Under the pieces are notes generated by a model. It was not told where the DNA came from, ran no database searches, and saw only the letters and a list, made by a program, of their open reading frames with translations. A stretch of DNA of 64,000 bases from contig NZ_JALGBX010000003.1 of NCBI RefSeq assembly GCF_022808175.1, positions 1 to 64,000 on the forward strand. Reading direction: 5' to 3'. How positions within the stretch are numbered: the first letter of the stretch is position 1; each line of letters starts with the position of its first letter. Source of the DNA: Streptomyces sp. AP-93 (lineage in GTDB: Bacteria > Actinomycetota > Actinomycetes > Streptomycetales > Streptomycetaceae). This document shows positions 25,982-33,708 of this stretch, piece after piece. A program made the position numbers and the translations under genes.

Positions 25982-27469
25982 GTGGCCAAGAAGGACAGCA
26001 GGAAGCCGACGGGGTCGGCCGAGCCGACGGAGACGGCGAAGTCCGGGAAGGACACCAAGCCCGCGGGGGCGGCCAAGTCCGCCAAGGGCGCGGAGAGCAC
26101 GGAGGGCGGCAAGCCCGCCAAGGGTGCGGGGGCCGCGAAGGCCTCGAAGCCGTCCAAGGGAGAGAAGGCTGCCAAGGCGGGGAAGTCCGCCGACGCCGCC
26201 AAGGCGGAGAAGCCGGCCAAGGCGGGGAAGTCCGCCAAGGCCGACAAGCCGGAGAACCGGGAGAAGCCGGCGAAGGCTTCCAAGTCCGAGAAGCCCGCCA
26301 AGGTGCCGAAGGCCCGCAAGGCCCCCAAGGGCGCCACGGCCGCCCCGGACAAGCCCGCGGAGCCGGCCGCGCCCGCCAAGGGCGAGAAGGCCGCCAAGGC
26401 GGAGAAGCAGACCGATCCCGACGCCGGCACCACTGCCGGTACCACTGCCGCCACCGCCACCGCCATCGGCGGGAAGCCGAAGTCCAAGCCCCTCTCCCTC
26501 CGCGAGCTGCTCCGCATCTCCGCCGAGAACTCCAAGGGACCCAAGGGCGGCGGCGCCCGCAAGGCCGGAGGCCACGGGCAGGGCCACGGGCACGGGCACG
26601 GCCATGGACTCGGGTACGAGTACGGGTACGACACCCCCCTCAGCCCCCTGCTCCGCGTCCCCTCCGGCGAGCGCGTCGACCTCGGGGCCTTCCACCCCGG
26701 CGCGACCCCGGCCGGTCCCACCGACAAGGCGGCCGGCGTGGCGGCCACCGCCCGGATGGCTGAACGGCTCGGCTCCCTCCAGGAGCGGCTCTACGCCGCG
26801 AGCACCGCGGGCGACCGCCGCCGCGTCCTGCTCGTGCTCCAGGGCATGGACACCAGCGGCAAGGGCGGCACCGTCAAGCACGTGATCGGCCTGTTCAACC
26901 CCTCCGGCTGCCGGATCAAGGCTTTCAAGGCGCCCACGTCCGAGGAGCAGAACCACCCCTTCCTCTGGCGCATCATGAAGGCGCTCCCCCAGCCCGGCGA
27001 AATCGGCATCTTCGACCGTTCGCACTACGAGGACGTCCTCATCGCCCGCGTCCGCGACCTGGTGCCGCGCAGTCAGCTGGGCCGCCGCTACGCGCAGATC
27101 AACCGGTTCGAGAAGTCCCTCGCCGACGACGGCGTCACCGTGGTGAAGGTCTTCCTCCACATCGGCTACGAGGAGCAGCGCAAGCGGCTCCTGGAGCGGC
27201 TCGACAACCCGGACAAGCACTGGAAGTTCAACGCGGGCGACATCGAGGAGCGCTCCTTGTGGCCCGCGTACCAGCAGGCGTACGAGCTGGCCCTGGAGCG
27301 CTGCTCCACGGACTCCGCGCCCTGGTACGTCGTGCCCTCGGACCGCAAGTGGTACCGCAACTGGGCGATCAGCAAACTGCTGCTGGAGCATCTGGAGGGC
27401 ATCGCGCCGCAGTACCCGAAGGGTGACTTCGACGTGGAGGAGTGCCGCACCCGCCTGCTTGCCACATAG
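25982..27469 (+). CDS. PPK2 polyphosphate kinase with histone H1-like tail
   Basis: 495 residues from GTG 25982 behind GAGGTAGG. The C-terminal 230 residues form a PPK2-type P-loop kinase that moves phosphate between polyphosphate and nucleotides. LVLQGMDTSGKGG (about 281-293) is Walker A, FDRSHYEDVLIARV (about 343) is Walker B, and ERSLWPAYQQAYE and WYRNWAIS follow. The first about 165 residues are a Lys/Ala/Pro/Ser tail of AKxxKPAKAGKSAK type, like bacterial histone H1-like proteins. A His/Gly run (GHGQGHGHGHGHGLG, about 197-211) follows. The tail should bind DNA, RNA or polyphosphate; this is inference. Such a long tail is not part of the core family. Confidence 0.88.
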   Translation: MAKKDSRKPTGSAEPTETAKSGKDTKPAGAAKSAKGAESTEGGKPAKGAGAAKASKPSKGEKAAKAGKSADAAKAEKPAKAGKSAKADKPENREKPAKASKSEKPAKVPKARKAPKGATAAPDKPAEPAAPAKGEKAAKAEKQTDPDAGTTAGTTAATATAIGGKPKSKPLSLRELLRISAENSKGPKGGGARKAGGHGQGHGHGHGHGLGYEYGYDTPLSPLLRVPSGERVDLGAFHPGATPAGPTDKAAGVAATARMAERLGSLQERLYAASTAGDRRRVLLVLQGMDTSGKGGTVKHVIGLFNPSGCRIKAFKAPTSEEQNHPFLWRIMKALPQPGEIGIFDRSHYEDVLIARVRDLVPRSQLGRRYAQINRFEKSLADDGVTVVKVFLHIGYEEQRKRLLERLDNPDKHWKFNAGDIEERSLWPAYQQAYELALERCSTDSAPWYVVPSDRKWYRNWAISKLLLEHLEGIAPQYPKGDFDVEECRTRLLAT

Positions 27470-27472
27470 TCC

Positions 27473-27478
27473 TATATT
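27473..27478 (+). promoter_or_regulatory. -10 box of leaderless deacetylase gene
   Basis: TATATT lies eight bases before GTG 27487 in an AT-rich island unusual for this DNA. It begins four bases after the PPK2 stop codon. No ribosome-binding site is present. The gene is therefore probably transcribed on its own as a leaderless mRNA. Confidence 0.5.
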
Positions 27479-27486
27479 TTGCGTAT

Positions 27487-28440
27487 GTGATCATCTCAGT
27501 GCGCAGGACGGCTGCCGTCGCGGCCGTAGCAGCTCTCAGTGCCGCCCTCGCCGCGTGCGGGGGCGGCACCGGTACGTCGGACGCCGGCGGCCAGGCCCGG
27601 ATGGGAGCCTCCGCGGCCCCCTCCGCTCCGGCCTCCGCCTCCCCTTCCCCCCCGGGGTCCGCCACCCCGGGGTCCGCCACCCCGCCGCCCGGCCCCCGGA
27701 GCAGTCCGCCGGTGGCCCCGCAGCCCGGCGCCCCCGGCAAGGCGCCGACCATGGCTCCCGGTCCGGGCGGTCTGACCCCCGTCTTCGACCGCGCGAAGCA
27801 GCACACCGACAAGACGGTGGCGCTGACCTTCGACGCCGACATGACCTCCGATCAGGGGCCGCGCGCGGCGGGCGGTGAGCGCTTCGACAACCCTCAGCTG
27901 ATCTCCACGCTGCGCACCCTCAAGGTGCCCTCGACGGTGTTCATGACGGGCCGCTGGGCCGAGGAGTACCCGGACCAGGCGAAGTCCATCGGCACCGACC
28001 CGAACTTCGAGATCGCGAACCACTCGTACAGCCACCACGCCTTCAAGTCCCCCTGCTACGGACTCCCCACCCTCGACGAGGCCGCCGCCCGCGCCGATGT
28101 GGACCGGGCCTTCGAGGCCTTCCACAAGGCGGGCGCGGTCAACACCGTCCCGTACTTCCGCTTCCCCGGCGGCTGCTACGACGACCAGGCGCTGCGCGCC
28201 ATCTCCACGGCCAAGGTCACGGCCGTCCAATGGGACGTGGTCAGCGGGGACGCCTTCGCCAAGGATCCCGACGCGGTGGCCGAACAGGTCCTGGCCGGGG
28301 TGAAGCCCGGCTCGGTCGTGGTGATGCACTGCACGCGCAGCGCCGCCCCGGTCACCGAGGAGGCCATCCGGAAGATCGTCCCGGAGCTGCGCAAGCGCGG
28401 CTACCGCTTCGTCAAGGTCTCCGACCTCATCGGGAAGTAG
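27487..28440 (+). CDS. Lipoprotein polysaccharide deacetylase (NodB type)
   Basis: 317 residues from GTG 27487. The signal peptide ends in a lipobox (SAALAAC), so the protein is exported and lipid-anchored. A Pro/Ser/Ala linker runs to about residue 100. The NodB domain follows: LTFDADM holds the catalytic base, EIANHSYSHHAF the H-X3-H metal site, YFRFPGGCYDD motif 3, WDVVSGD motif 4 and GSVVVMHC motif 5. It should remove acetyl groups from a cell-wall or surface glycan. DADMTS in place of the usual DDG is a common variant in Streptomyces. Confidence 0.9.
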   Translation: MIISVRRTAAVAAVAALSAALAACGGGTGTSDAGGQARMGASAAPSAPASASPSPPGSATPGSATPPPGPRSSPPVAPQPGAPGKAPTMAPGPGGLTPVFDRAKQHTDKTVALTFDADMTSDQGPRAAGGERFDNPQLISTLRTLKVPSTVFMTGRWAEEYPDQAKSIGTDPNFEIANHSYSHHAFKSPCYGLPTLDEAAARADVDRAFEAFHKAGAVNTVPYFRFPGGCYDDQALRAISTAKVTAVQWDVVSGDAFAKDPDAVAEQVLAGVKPGSVVVMHCTRSAAPVTEEAIRKIVPELRKRGYRFVKVSDLIGK

Positions 28441-28462
28441 CCCGCGGGCCCCTGCTCCGGCC

Positions 28463-28663
28463 TCAGCCGGAGCAGGCCGTGCGCTGGGCGTCCTGCCACT
28501 CGCACACCGGGCACAGCACCACGCCCGGTGTCGCCACCCCGTACTCGGTCGGCTTCCCGCACTCCACGCAGTCGGCGTAGGGCGGCCCGGCCACCCGCCC
28601 GGCGGGGGCCGCGGGGGCGGGGCAGTACGAGGAGTCGGGCGCGTGCTGCTCCGTCTGGTCCAT
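28463..28663 (-). CDS. Small zinc-ribbon protein
   Basis: 66 residues with two C-X2-C knuckles: DCVECGKPTEYG and LCPVCEWQ, spaced 17 residues, and further Cys at 14 and 64. This is the layout of a zinc ribbon. No enzyme domain. It faces the deacetylase gene tail-to-tail and lies just downstream of the AIM24 gene on the same strand (21-bp gap), so co-transcription is possible. The role is unknown. Confidence 0.65.
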   Translation of the reverse strand: MDQTEQHAPDSSYCPAPAAPAGRVAGPPYADCVECGKPTEYGVATPGVVLCPVCEWQDAQRTACSG

Positions 28664-28684
28664 GTGTACGAGCGTACTGCGCGG

Positions 28685-29359
28685 TCAGTGGGCGGCGGCC
28701 GACTCGGTGGCTTCGCTCGGGCGGACGATGACGAAGCCCTCGCCGCTGAGCTGCAGCTGGACGGCCTCCCCGGAGCCGCCCCGGATCATCGAGCCGACGG
28801 ACTGGGAGCGGTGCAGTGCCGTCTCCAGTCGGGCGCTCCAGCCGACCACCGCGTCGGTGTCCACGTAGACCGGGGCCTGCGGGGTGACCGGGATGATGAT
28901 CGGGTTCCCGTCACAGACGACGGCGAGCTTTCCGGTGCCGGTGAAGAGGCTGTTGAAGAGGCCGCCGCCGGTCATGCCGGCGCCCTTGAGCATCTTGATC
29001 TCGTAGCCGAGGGTCGGGTCGAAGCACAGGACGTTGCGGCCGTTGACGGTCAGGGCGTCGCCGGGCTCGAACTCGATGATGAAGCAGTGGCCCGCCCGGT
29101 GCGCGAACCAGGCCTCGCCCTGCCCGCGTACGGACATCAGCGCGAGCCCCTCGCCCGTGACGGCGCGCTTGAGCATGCCTCCGATGCCCTGTCCCTTGCG
29201 CTCGAACTGCAGGTTCCCCCGGAAGGCGACCATCGAGCCCTGGCGGGCGAGCATTTCACCGTTGACGGCGTACTTCACTGATTTGGCGTTCTGCAGGGTC
29301 ATCCCGGGCACGGCGGACGCCTCGGCCAGGTTCCCGGACGCGAAAAGCTCACTCTTCAT
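28685..29359 (-). CDS. AIM24 family protein
   Basis: 224 residues of the AIM24 (TIGR00266-like) double-stranded beta-helix fold, named after a yeast mitochondrial biogenesis factor. Features are VNGEMLARQGSMVAFRG, the GGMLKRAVTGEGLALM loop, AHCFIIEFEPGD-like strand (GHCFIIEFEPGD), and GGGLFNSLFTGTGKLAVVCDG. Its function in bacteria is poorly known, with links to envelope stress. It is divergent from the PTH2-type gene across 71 bp. Confidence 0.88.
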   Translation of the reverse strand: MKSELFASGNLAEASAVPGMTLQNAKSVKYAVNGEMLARQGSMVAFRGNLQFERKGQGIGGMLKRAVTGEGLALMSVRGQGEAWFAHRAGHCFIIEFEPGDALTVNGRNVLCFDPTLGYEIKMLKGAGMTGGGLFNSLFTGTGKLAVVCDGNPIIIPVTPQAPVYVDTDAVVGWSARLETALHRSQSVGSMIRGGSGEAVQLQLSGEGFVIVRPSEATESAAAH

Positions 29360-29430
29360 GCCCTCGATCCTCGCCCGTCCCGGACCCCTCGGGCATCAGC
29401 CTGGAGGCGGAGGCTGGCATCCTTTGCCGG

Positions 29431-30180
29431 ATGAGCACCGAGGACACGCGCCACGACACCCAGGTACCCGCAGTCGGGTCGGACAGCCCCTTCCGGCAGG
29501 AGCGGATCGCCCGCGACGACGCGCCGCAGTACGTCCTCCCGCTGGTGGTGCGGATCGAGAAGGCGGAGCCGCCGGCCCGGACCGACGCCCTGGAGACGGC
29601 CGCCCGCGCGGTGCTCGTGCTGCTCACCGACGAGCGGTCGGCCGGCGAGGGCGAGTGGGCGGCGGTGGTCCGGGACTGGCAGGACGCGCGGATCCGCAAG
29701 GTGGTGCGCAGGGCGCGCGGGGCGGAGTGGCGCAAGGCCGGCACCCTGCCGGGCCTCACGGTGCACGGCGCGGACTCGGAGGTACGGGTCTTCCCGCCGG
29801 TCCCGCTCGACGGCTGGCCCAAGGACCTGGCCAAGCTCCAGGTGTCGGGCACCGACCTGGACGACCCGGAGCCGGTCGCACCGGCGGAGGCCGGACTGCC
29901 GGTCCTCTGGCTCAACCCCGGTCTGGACATGTCGGCCGGCAAGGCCATGGCCCAGGCCGGACACGCGGCGCAGCTCGCGTGGTGGGAGCTGACCGGCCCG
30001 GAGCGGGCCGCGTGGCGGGAGTCCGGCTTCCGGCTGGCCGTACGGACGGCCGCGCGCGAGCGGTGGACGGAGCTGTCCGGGAGCGGGCTGCCGGTGGTGC
30101 GGGACGCGGGGTTCACCGAGATCGCGCCCGGCTCGTGCACGGTGGTCGCGGACCATCCGGCGCTGCGGGCGCGGCTGTAG
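29431..30180 (+). CDS. Peptidyl-tRNA hydrolase PTH2-like protein
   Basis: 249 residues. The C-terminal about 110 residues match the archaeal/eukaryotic type 2 peptidyl-tRNA hydrolase fold. [20 protein letters not shown] carries the conserved Lys and Gln-Ala-Gly-His motif, and [13 protein letters not shown] closes the domain. An N-terminal region of about 120 residues ([20 protein letters not shown]) is an extension found in actinobacterial versions. It may recycle peptidyl-tRNA or act on another ester. Bacteria already have Pth1 elsewhere, so this would be accessory. Confidence 0.85.
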   Translation: MSTEDTRHDTQVPAVGSDSPFRQERIARDDAPQYVLPLVVRIEKAEPPARTDALETAARAVLVLLTDERSAGEGEWAAVVRDWQDARIRKVVRRARGAEWRKAGTLPGLTVHGADSEVRVFPPVPLDGWPKDLAKLQVSGTDLDDPEPVAPAEAGLPVLWLNPGLDMSAGKAMAQAGHAAQLAWWELTGPERAAWRESGFRLAVRTAARERWTELSGSGLPVVRDAGFTEIAPGSCTVVADHPALRARL

Positions 30181-30334
30181 CGCGGCTCCGCGGGGCCCGT
30201 CCGTCCCGGCATCCGGAAGGCGGCCCGCGCCGGGAACCTCAAATGTTGCTCTGAACGTCCCCCCTGGGCGGTTGGCCCGGCTCCGTCGGGGCCATGACAT
30301 CGGCACACGGACCGATGAGAGGGGGCGAGGGGAC

Positions 30335-31711
30335 ATGAAGCCCATGGCACACCTGGGGGTGGGCATCGGCTGGCGGCCGGAGATCGCGGGGGCGGTGGAA
30401 AGCCTCCCGGGCCTGGACTGGGTCGAGGTCGTGGCGGAGAACATCTGCCCCGGTCACCTGCCCGAGTCCCTGGAGCGGCTGCTCGAACGCGGGGTCCGCG
30501 TGGTGCCGCACGGAGTCTCGCTGGGCATCGGCGGCGCCGACCGGCCGGACCCGGCGAAGCTGGCCGCGCTCGGGGAGCGGGCGGTGGCGCTGGGAGCTCC
30601 GCTGGTCACCGAGCACATCGCCTTCGTACGGACCTCCTCGGTGGCGCCGGGACCGGTGCTCGAAGCCGGGCACCTGCTGCCCGTGGCGCGGACCCGGGAC
30701 GCGCTGGACGTGCTCTGCGAGAACGTGCGGATCGCGCAGGACGCGCTGCCGGTGCCGCTCGCGCTGGAGAACATCGCGGCGCTGGTGTCGTGGCCCGGGG
30801 AGGAACTCACCGAGGGGCAGTTCCTGACGGAGCTCGTGGAGCGGACCGGGGTGCGGCTGCTGATCGACGTGGCCAACCTGCACACCAACCGGGTCAACCG
30901 GGGGGAGGACCCGGTCGCCGTCCTGGACGGGATCCCGCTGGAGGCGCTGGCGTACGTGCACGTCGCCGGGGGCGTGGAGCGGGGTGGGGTGTGGCACGAC
31001 ACGCACGCGCATCCCGTGCCGCGGGTGGTGCTGGATGTTCTTGCGGAGCTCCGCTCCCGGGTGGACCCGCCGGGGGTGCTGCTGGAGCGGGACGACGACT
31101 TTCCGGCCGGCGCCGAGCTGGCGGGTGAGCTCGCCGCGATCCGGGGCGTGCTGGGCGGCCCTGCGGGGGCTGTCCCCTCCCCGCCCTTCCCCCGTTCCCC
31201 GGGCGCTGCCCGGACCCGCGCCTCAAACGCCGGCGGGGCTGGGACGGGCTCCGGCCCATCCGGCCCGGACCCCGCCTCGAACCCCGGCGAGGCCGGGGTG
31301 GAGCAGGCGCGGACGCGGGTCGGGATCGGGCAGGCCGCGCTGTTGTCGGCGCTGGTGGCCGGGATGCCCGTGCCCGAGGGGTTCGACCGGCAGCGGGTAC
31401 GGGTACAGGCGCGGGCGCTCGCGGCCAAGCGGGCCGGGGTCCTGGCGAAGCTGGCGCCCGAGCTGCCCGGGATCCTGGGCGGGGAGGACGCGTACCGGGA
31501 GGCCTTCCTCGGCTACGCCCGGCACCGGCCCATGACCGCCGGATACCGGCGCGACGCGCTGGACTTCGCCGAGCACCTGCTGGTCCGGGACCTGCCCGCC
31601 GACCCCGCCGCCCGGCGCCGGCTCACGCTCTGGTGGCGGGACCGGGCCGGGGCCAGGCCACCGGGCCGGGCCGTGCGCTGGGCCCGCGCCCTGGTGGGGA
31701 GGGCGGCGTGA
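30335..31711 (+). CDS. DUF692 (MNIO family) multinuclear iron oxidase
   Basis: 458 residues from ATG 30335 behind GGGGGCGAGGGG. Residues about 1-275 form the DUF692 TIM barrel. [71 protein letters not shown] with the WHDTHAHPV loop, and LLERDDDFP carry the His, Asp and Glu iron ligands. Known members modify cysteines in ribosomal peptides or proteins. The last 130 residues ([17 protein letters not shown] onward) are a helical extension that may bind a partner. Between the two lies a Pro/Ser/Arg linker encoded by the dispersed repeat (31192-31238). It overlaps the next gene by four bases (GTGA). Confidence 0.88.
   Translation: MKPMAHLGVGIGWRPEIAGAVESLPGLDWVEVVAENICPGHLPESLERLLERGVRVVPHGVSLGIGGADRPDPAKLAALGERAVALGAPLVTEHIAFVRTSSVAPGPVLEAGHLLPVARTRDALDVLCENVRIAQDALPVPLALENIAALVSWPGEELTEGQFLTELVERTGVRLLIDVANLHTNRVNRGEDPVAVLDGIPLEALAYVHVAGGVERGGVWHDTHAHPVPRVVLDVLAELRSRVDPPGVLLERDDDFPAGAELAGELAAIRGVLGGPAGAVPSPPFPRSPGAARTRASNAGGAGTGSGPSGPDPASNPGEAGVEQARTRVGIGQAALLSALVAGMPVPEGFDRQRVRVQARALAAKRAGVLAKLAPELPGILGGEDAYREAFLGYARHRPMTAGYRRDALDFAEHLLVRDLPADPAARRRLTLWWRDRAGARPPGRAVRWARALVGRAA
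31192..31238. repeat. Dispersed intergenic-type repeat inside the DUF692 gene, copy 2
   Basis: CGTTCCCCGGGCGCTGCCCGG and the adjoining CCCGCGCCTCAAACGCCGG form the reverse complement of the repeat at 24294-24363; 31215-31238 is an exact 24-base match. It is in frame within the DUF692 coding region, where it encodes part of the linker ([19 protein letters not shown]). Confidence 0.75.
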
Positions 31712-32757
31712 ACTTCTTCGACTTCCTCGCCGTGGCCGTCTGGATCGGCGTCATCGCCTCCGGCGTCGTCCTCGTGCGCGGCCTGCGGCAGTCGCGGCCG
31801 CCCACCCTCGGCCCCGCCCCGCGCCTGCACGACCTGTCCGAGGCCGCCTTCATGGCGGGCGGGCCGGGCGCGGTGGTGGACGCCGCGCTCGTCTCGCTGC
31901 TCTGCGACGGCCGGATGCTGGTCGGCGGGCCCGGCATCATCCAGGCAAGGCCCGGGGTGCGGGGCGGCGACCCCGCGCAGCGGGCCGTGCTCCAGGCCTG
32001 CCAGGGCGCCCCGTCCGGGTGGCTGTACCAGATCCGCTACGCCGCGATGCGGGATCCGGCCGTGCAGGAGACCGGCGACGCCCTGGCCGCCCGCGGGCTG
32101 ATCGCCACGCCGGGCGGCCGGCACCACTGGCTGCGCCACGGGGTGATCCAGGCCGTGGTGTGCGGGGTGCTGCTGATCCTCTCGCTGCCGCTGTCCTTCG
32201 TCGCCTTCGTGCTCCAGGAGGGGGCCGGGTCCGTCCGCGTGCCGTTCATCGCCGAGGTGCTGCCCGTGCTGCTGGGCGGGATCGTCGTGGGCACCGTGGG
32301 CGCCTCCCGCGCCCGGCAGCGGATCACTCCGGCGGGGGCCGAGGCGCTGCGCGCCGTCCGCGCCCACTACGGGGCCGACCAGAGCCCGTACGTCCAGACC
32401 TCGCTGTTCGGGCTGCGGGGACTGCGGGACCCGTACCTGCGCGAGCAGTTGGTGCCGGCGGCTCGCGGGACCCGGCTGGCGGCGGCCCAGTCCCGTACGC
32501 GTTCCGGCGGCTCGGGGTCCTCCTGGGGGTCCGGGGCCGAGCTGGTCCCGGTCGTCTGGTGCGCCGGTTCCGACGGCGGCGGGTCCGGCGGGTCGGGCGG
32601 ATCGGGCGGATCCGGCTGCGGGTCCTCGGGGTCGGTCTGCGGGTCCTCCGGGAGCGGTTGTGGAGGCGGCGGCTCCGGCGGATCGAGTTGCTCCAGCAGC
32701 TCCAGCGGATCGAGTTGTAGCAGTTCGTCCAGTTCCAGCTGCGGCAGCAGTTCCTGA
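31708..32757 (+). CDS. TIGR04222-type membrane protein with Cys/Ser/Gly-rich tail
   Basis: 349 residues from GTG 31708, overlapping the DUF692 stop. An N-terminal membrane helix ([18 protein letters not shown]), a cytosolic domain with [20 protein letters not shown], then two further membrane helices ([20 protein letters not shown] and [16 protein letters not shown]) make up the body. The last about 65 residues are almost only Gly, Ser and Cys, with seven cysteines spaced 5-9 residues apart, many as S-C-S or G-C-G. Overlap with the DUF692 enzyme suggests that the tail is its substrate. The modification and role, perhaps metal binding at the surface, are inference. Confidence 0.75.
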   Translation: MNFFDFLAVAVWIGVIASGVVLVRGLRQSRPPTLGPAPRLHDLSEAAFMAGGPGAVVDAALVSLLCDGRMLVGGPGIIQARPGVRGGDPAQRAVLQACQGAPSGWLYQIRYAAMRDPAVQETGDALAARGLIATPGGRHHWLRHGVIQAVVCGVLLILSLPLSFVAFVLQEGAGSVRVPFIAEVLPVLLGGIVVGTVGASRARQRITPAGAEALRAVRAHYGADQSPYVQTSLFGLRGLRDPYLREQLVPAARGTRLAAAQSRTRSGGSGSSWGSGAELVPVVWCAGSDGGGSGGSGGSGGSGCGSSGSVCGSSGSGCGGGGSGGSSCSSSSSGSSCSSSSSSSCGSSS

Positions 32758-32841
32758 CCGCCCATCACGGACCCGTCACGAGCTGCTCACACCTCAGCAG
32801 GGCCCTGTACCGGCCGGTTCCACATCTTGTAGAACTCGGAC

Positions 32842-33627
32842 ATGTTCTGGGTCCTGTTCCTCCTCCTCGCCTGGGCAGGGCTGCTGATCGCGTGCACCCG
32901 CCTCCTGAAGGCCGCCGCCGAACTGGAGGCGCCCGCGCCGGGATCCGCCGCGCGCCCCCACCACGACGACCTGAACCTGTACGAGGCCGCCTACCTCGCC
33001 GGCGGCCCGGAACGGGTGGCCGAGCTGACGCTGCTGTCGATGCAGCGCCAGCGGCGGCTCCTGCTCGCGTACACCGGGTGGGCGACGGTGGTCGACCCGG
33101 TGGGCCGCGATCCGCACGAGTGCTCGGTGCTCGGCGCGTTCGGGCCGGACGGGCAGGAGCCGGTGACCTCCGTACGGGCGGTCGCGGCGCGGGATCCGGC
33201 CGTGCGGGCCCTCGCGGACCGGCTCTCAGAAGCCGGGCTCGCGGCGCGCGACGGGGCCCGGCGGGAGGTCTACGCGGGGATCCGGGCGGTCCGGCAGGCC
33301 ACCGCACTGGTCCTCGGCATGCTCGTGGCCGCGCTGTGCGTACCCGATCCGGGGACCACGACCACGATGATCCTGTGCTGGTTCGCGCTGCCGCTGATCC
33401 TGGCGCTGGGCTGCCTGGCCATAGCCCGCGTCGAGGGGCACGCGCAGTCCGGGTGGGCCTCCCCCGCGGGCCGGCGGCTCCTCCTGGAGCTGGGCCGGGA
33501 GCGGGGCGTGCGGGGCTCGCTCACCGCGGTGGCGCTGCGGGGGCCGCGCGCGGTCACCGAACCCGAGCTGCGGGCGGCGCTCGCGTACGGCAGGCGGGGG
33601 CGGATTCCGCGGCAACGGGGGCATTGA
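32842..33627 (+). CDS. TIGR04222-type membrane protein, tailless paralogue
   Basis: 261 residues from ATG 32842. It shares the plan of the previous gene: an N-terminal helix (FWVLFLLLAWAGLLIAC), LNLYEAAYLAGGPERVAELT matching its partner's [11 protein letters not shown] block, RDPAVRALADRLSEAGLAA, and two later membrane helices. The Cys-rich tail is absent; it ends in RRGRIPRQRGH. TGTAGAAC about eight bases before the ATG may be a leaderless promoter. It might form a mixed complex with the tailed protein. Confidence 0.75.
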   Translation: MFWVLFLLLAWAGLLIACTRLLKAAAELEAPAPGSAARPHHDDLNLYEAAYLAGGPERVAELTLLSMQRQRRLLLAYTGWATVVDPVGRDPHECSVLGAFGPDGQEPVTSVRAVAARDPAVRALADRLSEAGLAARDGARREVYAGIRAVRQATALVLGMLVAALCVPDPGTTTTMILCWFALPLILALGCLAIARVEGHAQSGWASPAGRRLLLELGRERGVRGSLTAVALRGPRAVTEPELRAALAYGRRGRIPRQRGH

Positions 33628-33672
33628 GCGCGACACCGGCCGCATGTCCTGTACTGGGGGCCGCCCGCCGGA

Positions 33673-33695
33673 TCTCATCGGAAGGTCCGATGAGA
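33673..33695. promoter_or_regulatory. 10-bp inverted repeat upstream of peptidase gene
   Basis: TCTCATCGGA (33673-33682) and TCCGATGAGA (33686-33695) are perfect inverted copies around AGG. The repeat ends 13 bases before ATG 33709 and touches the GAGAGG ribosome-binding site. It could be a repressor operator, an RNA hairpin that masks the site, or the terminator of the gene before it. Confidence 0.5.
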
Positions 33696-33708
33696 TGAGA
33701 GGCCCGCC

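Noticed and set aside
29034..30254. Forward 406-codon frame spanning the AIM24 and PTH2-type genes
   Set aside because: It crosses two divergent real genes and their promoters and is a GC-bias artefact.
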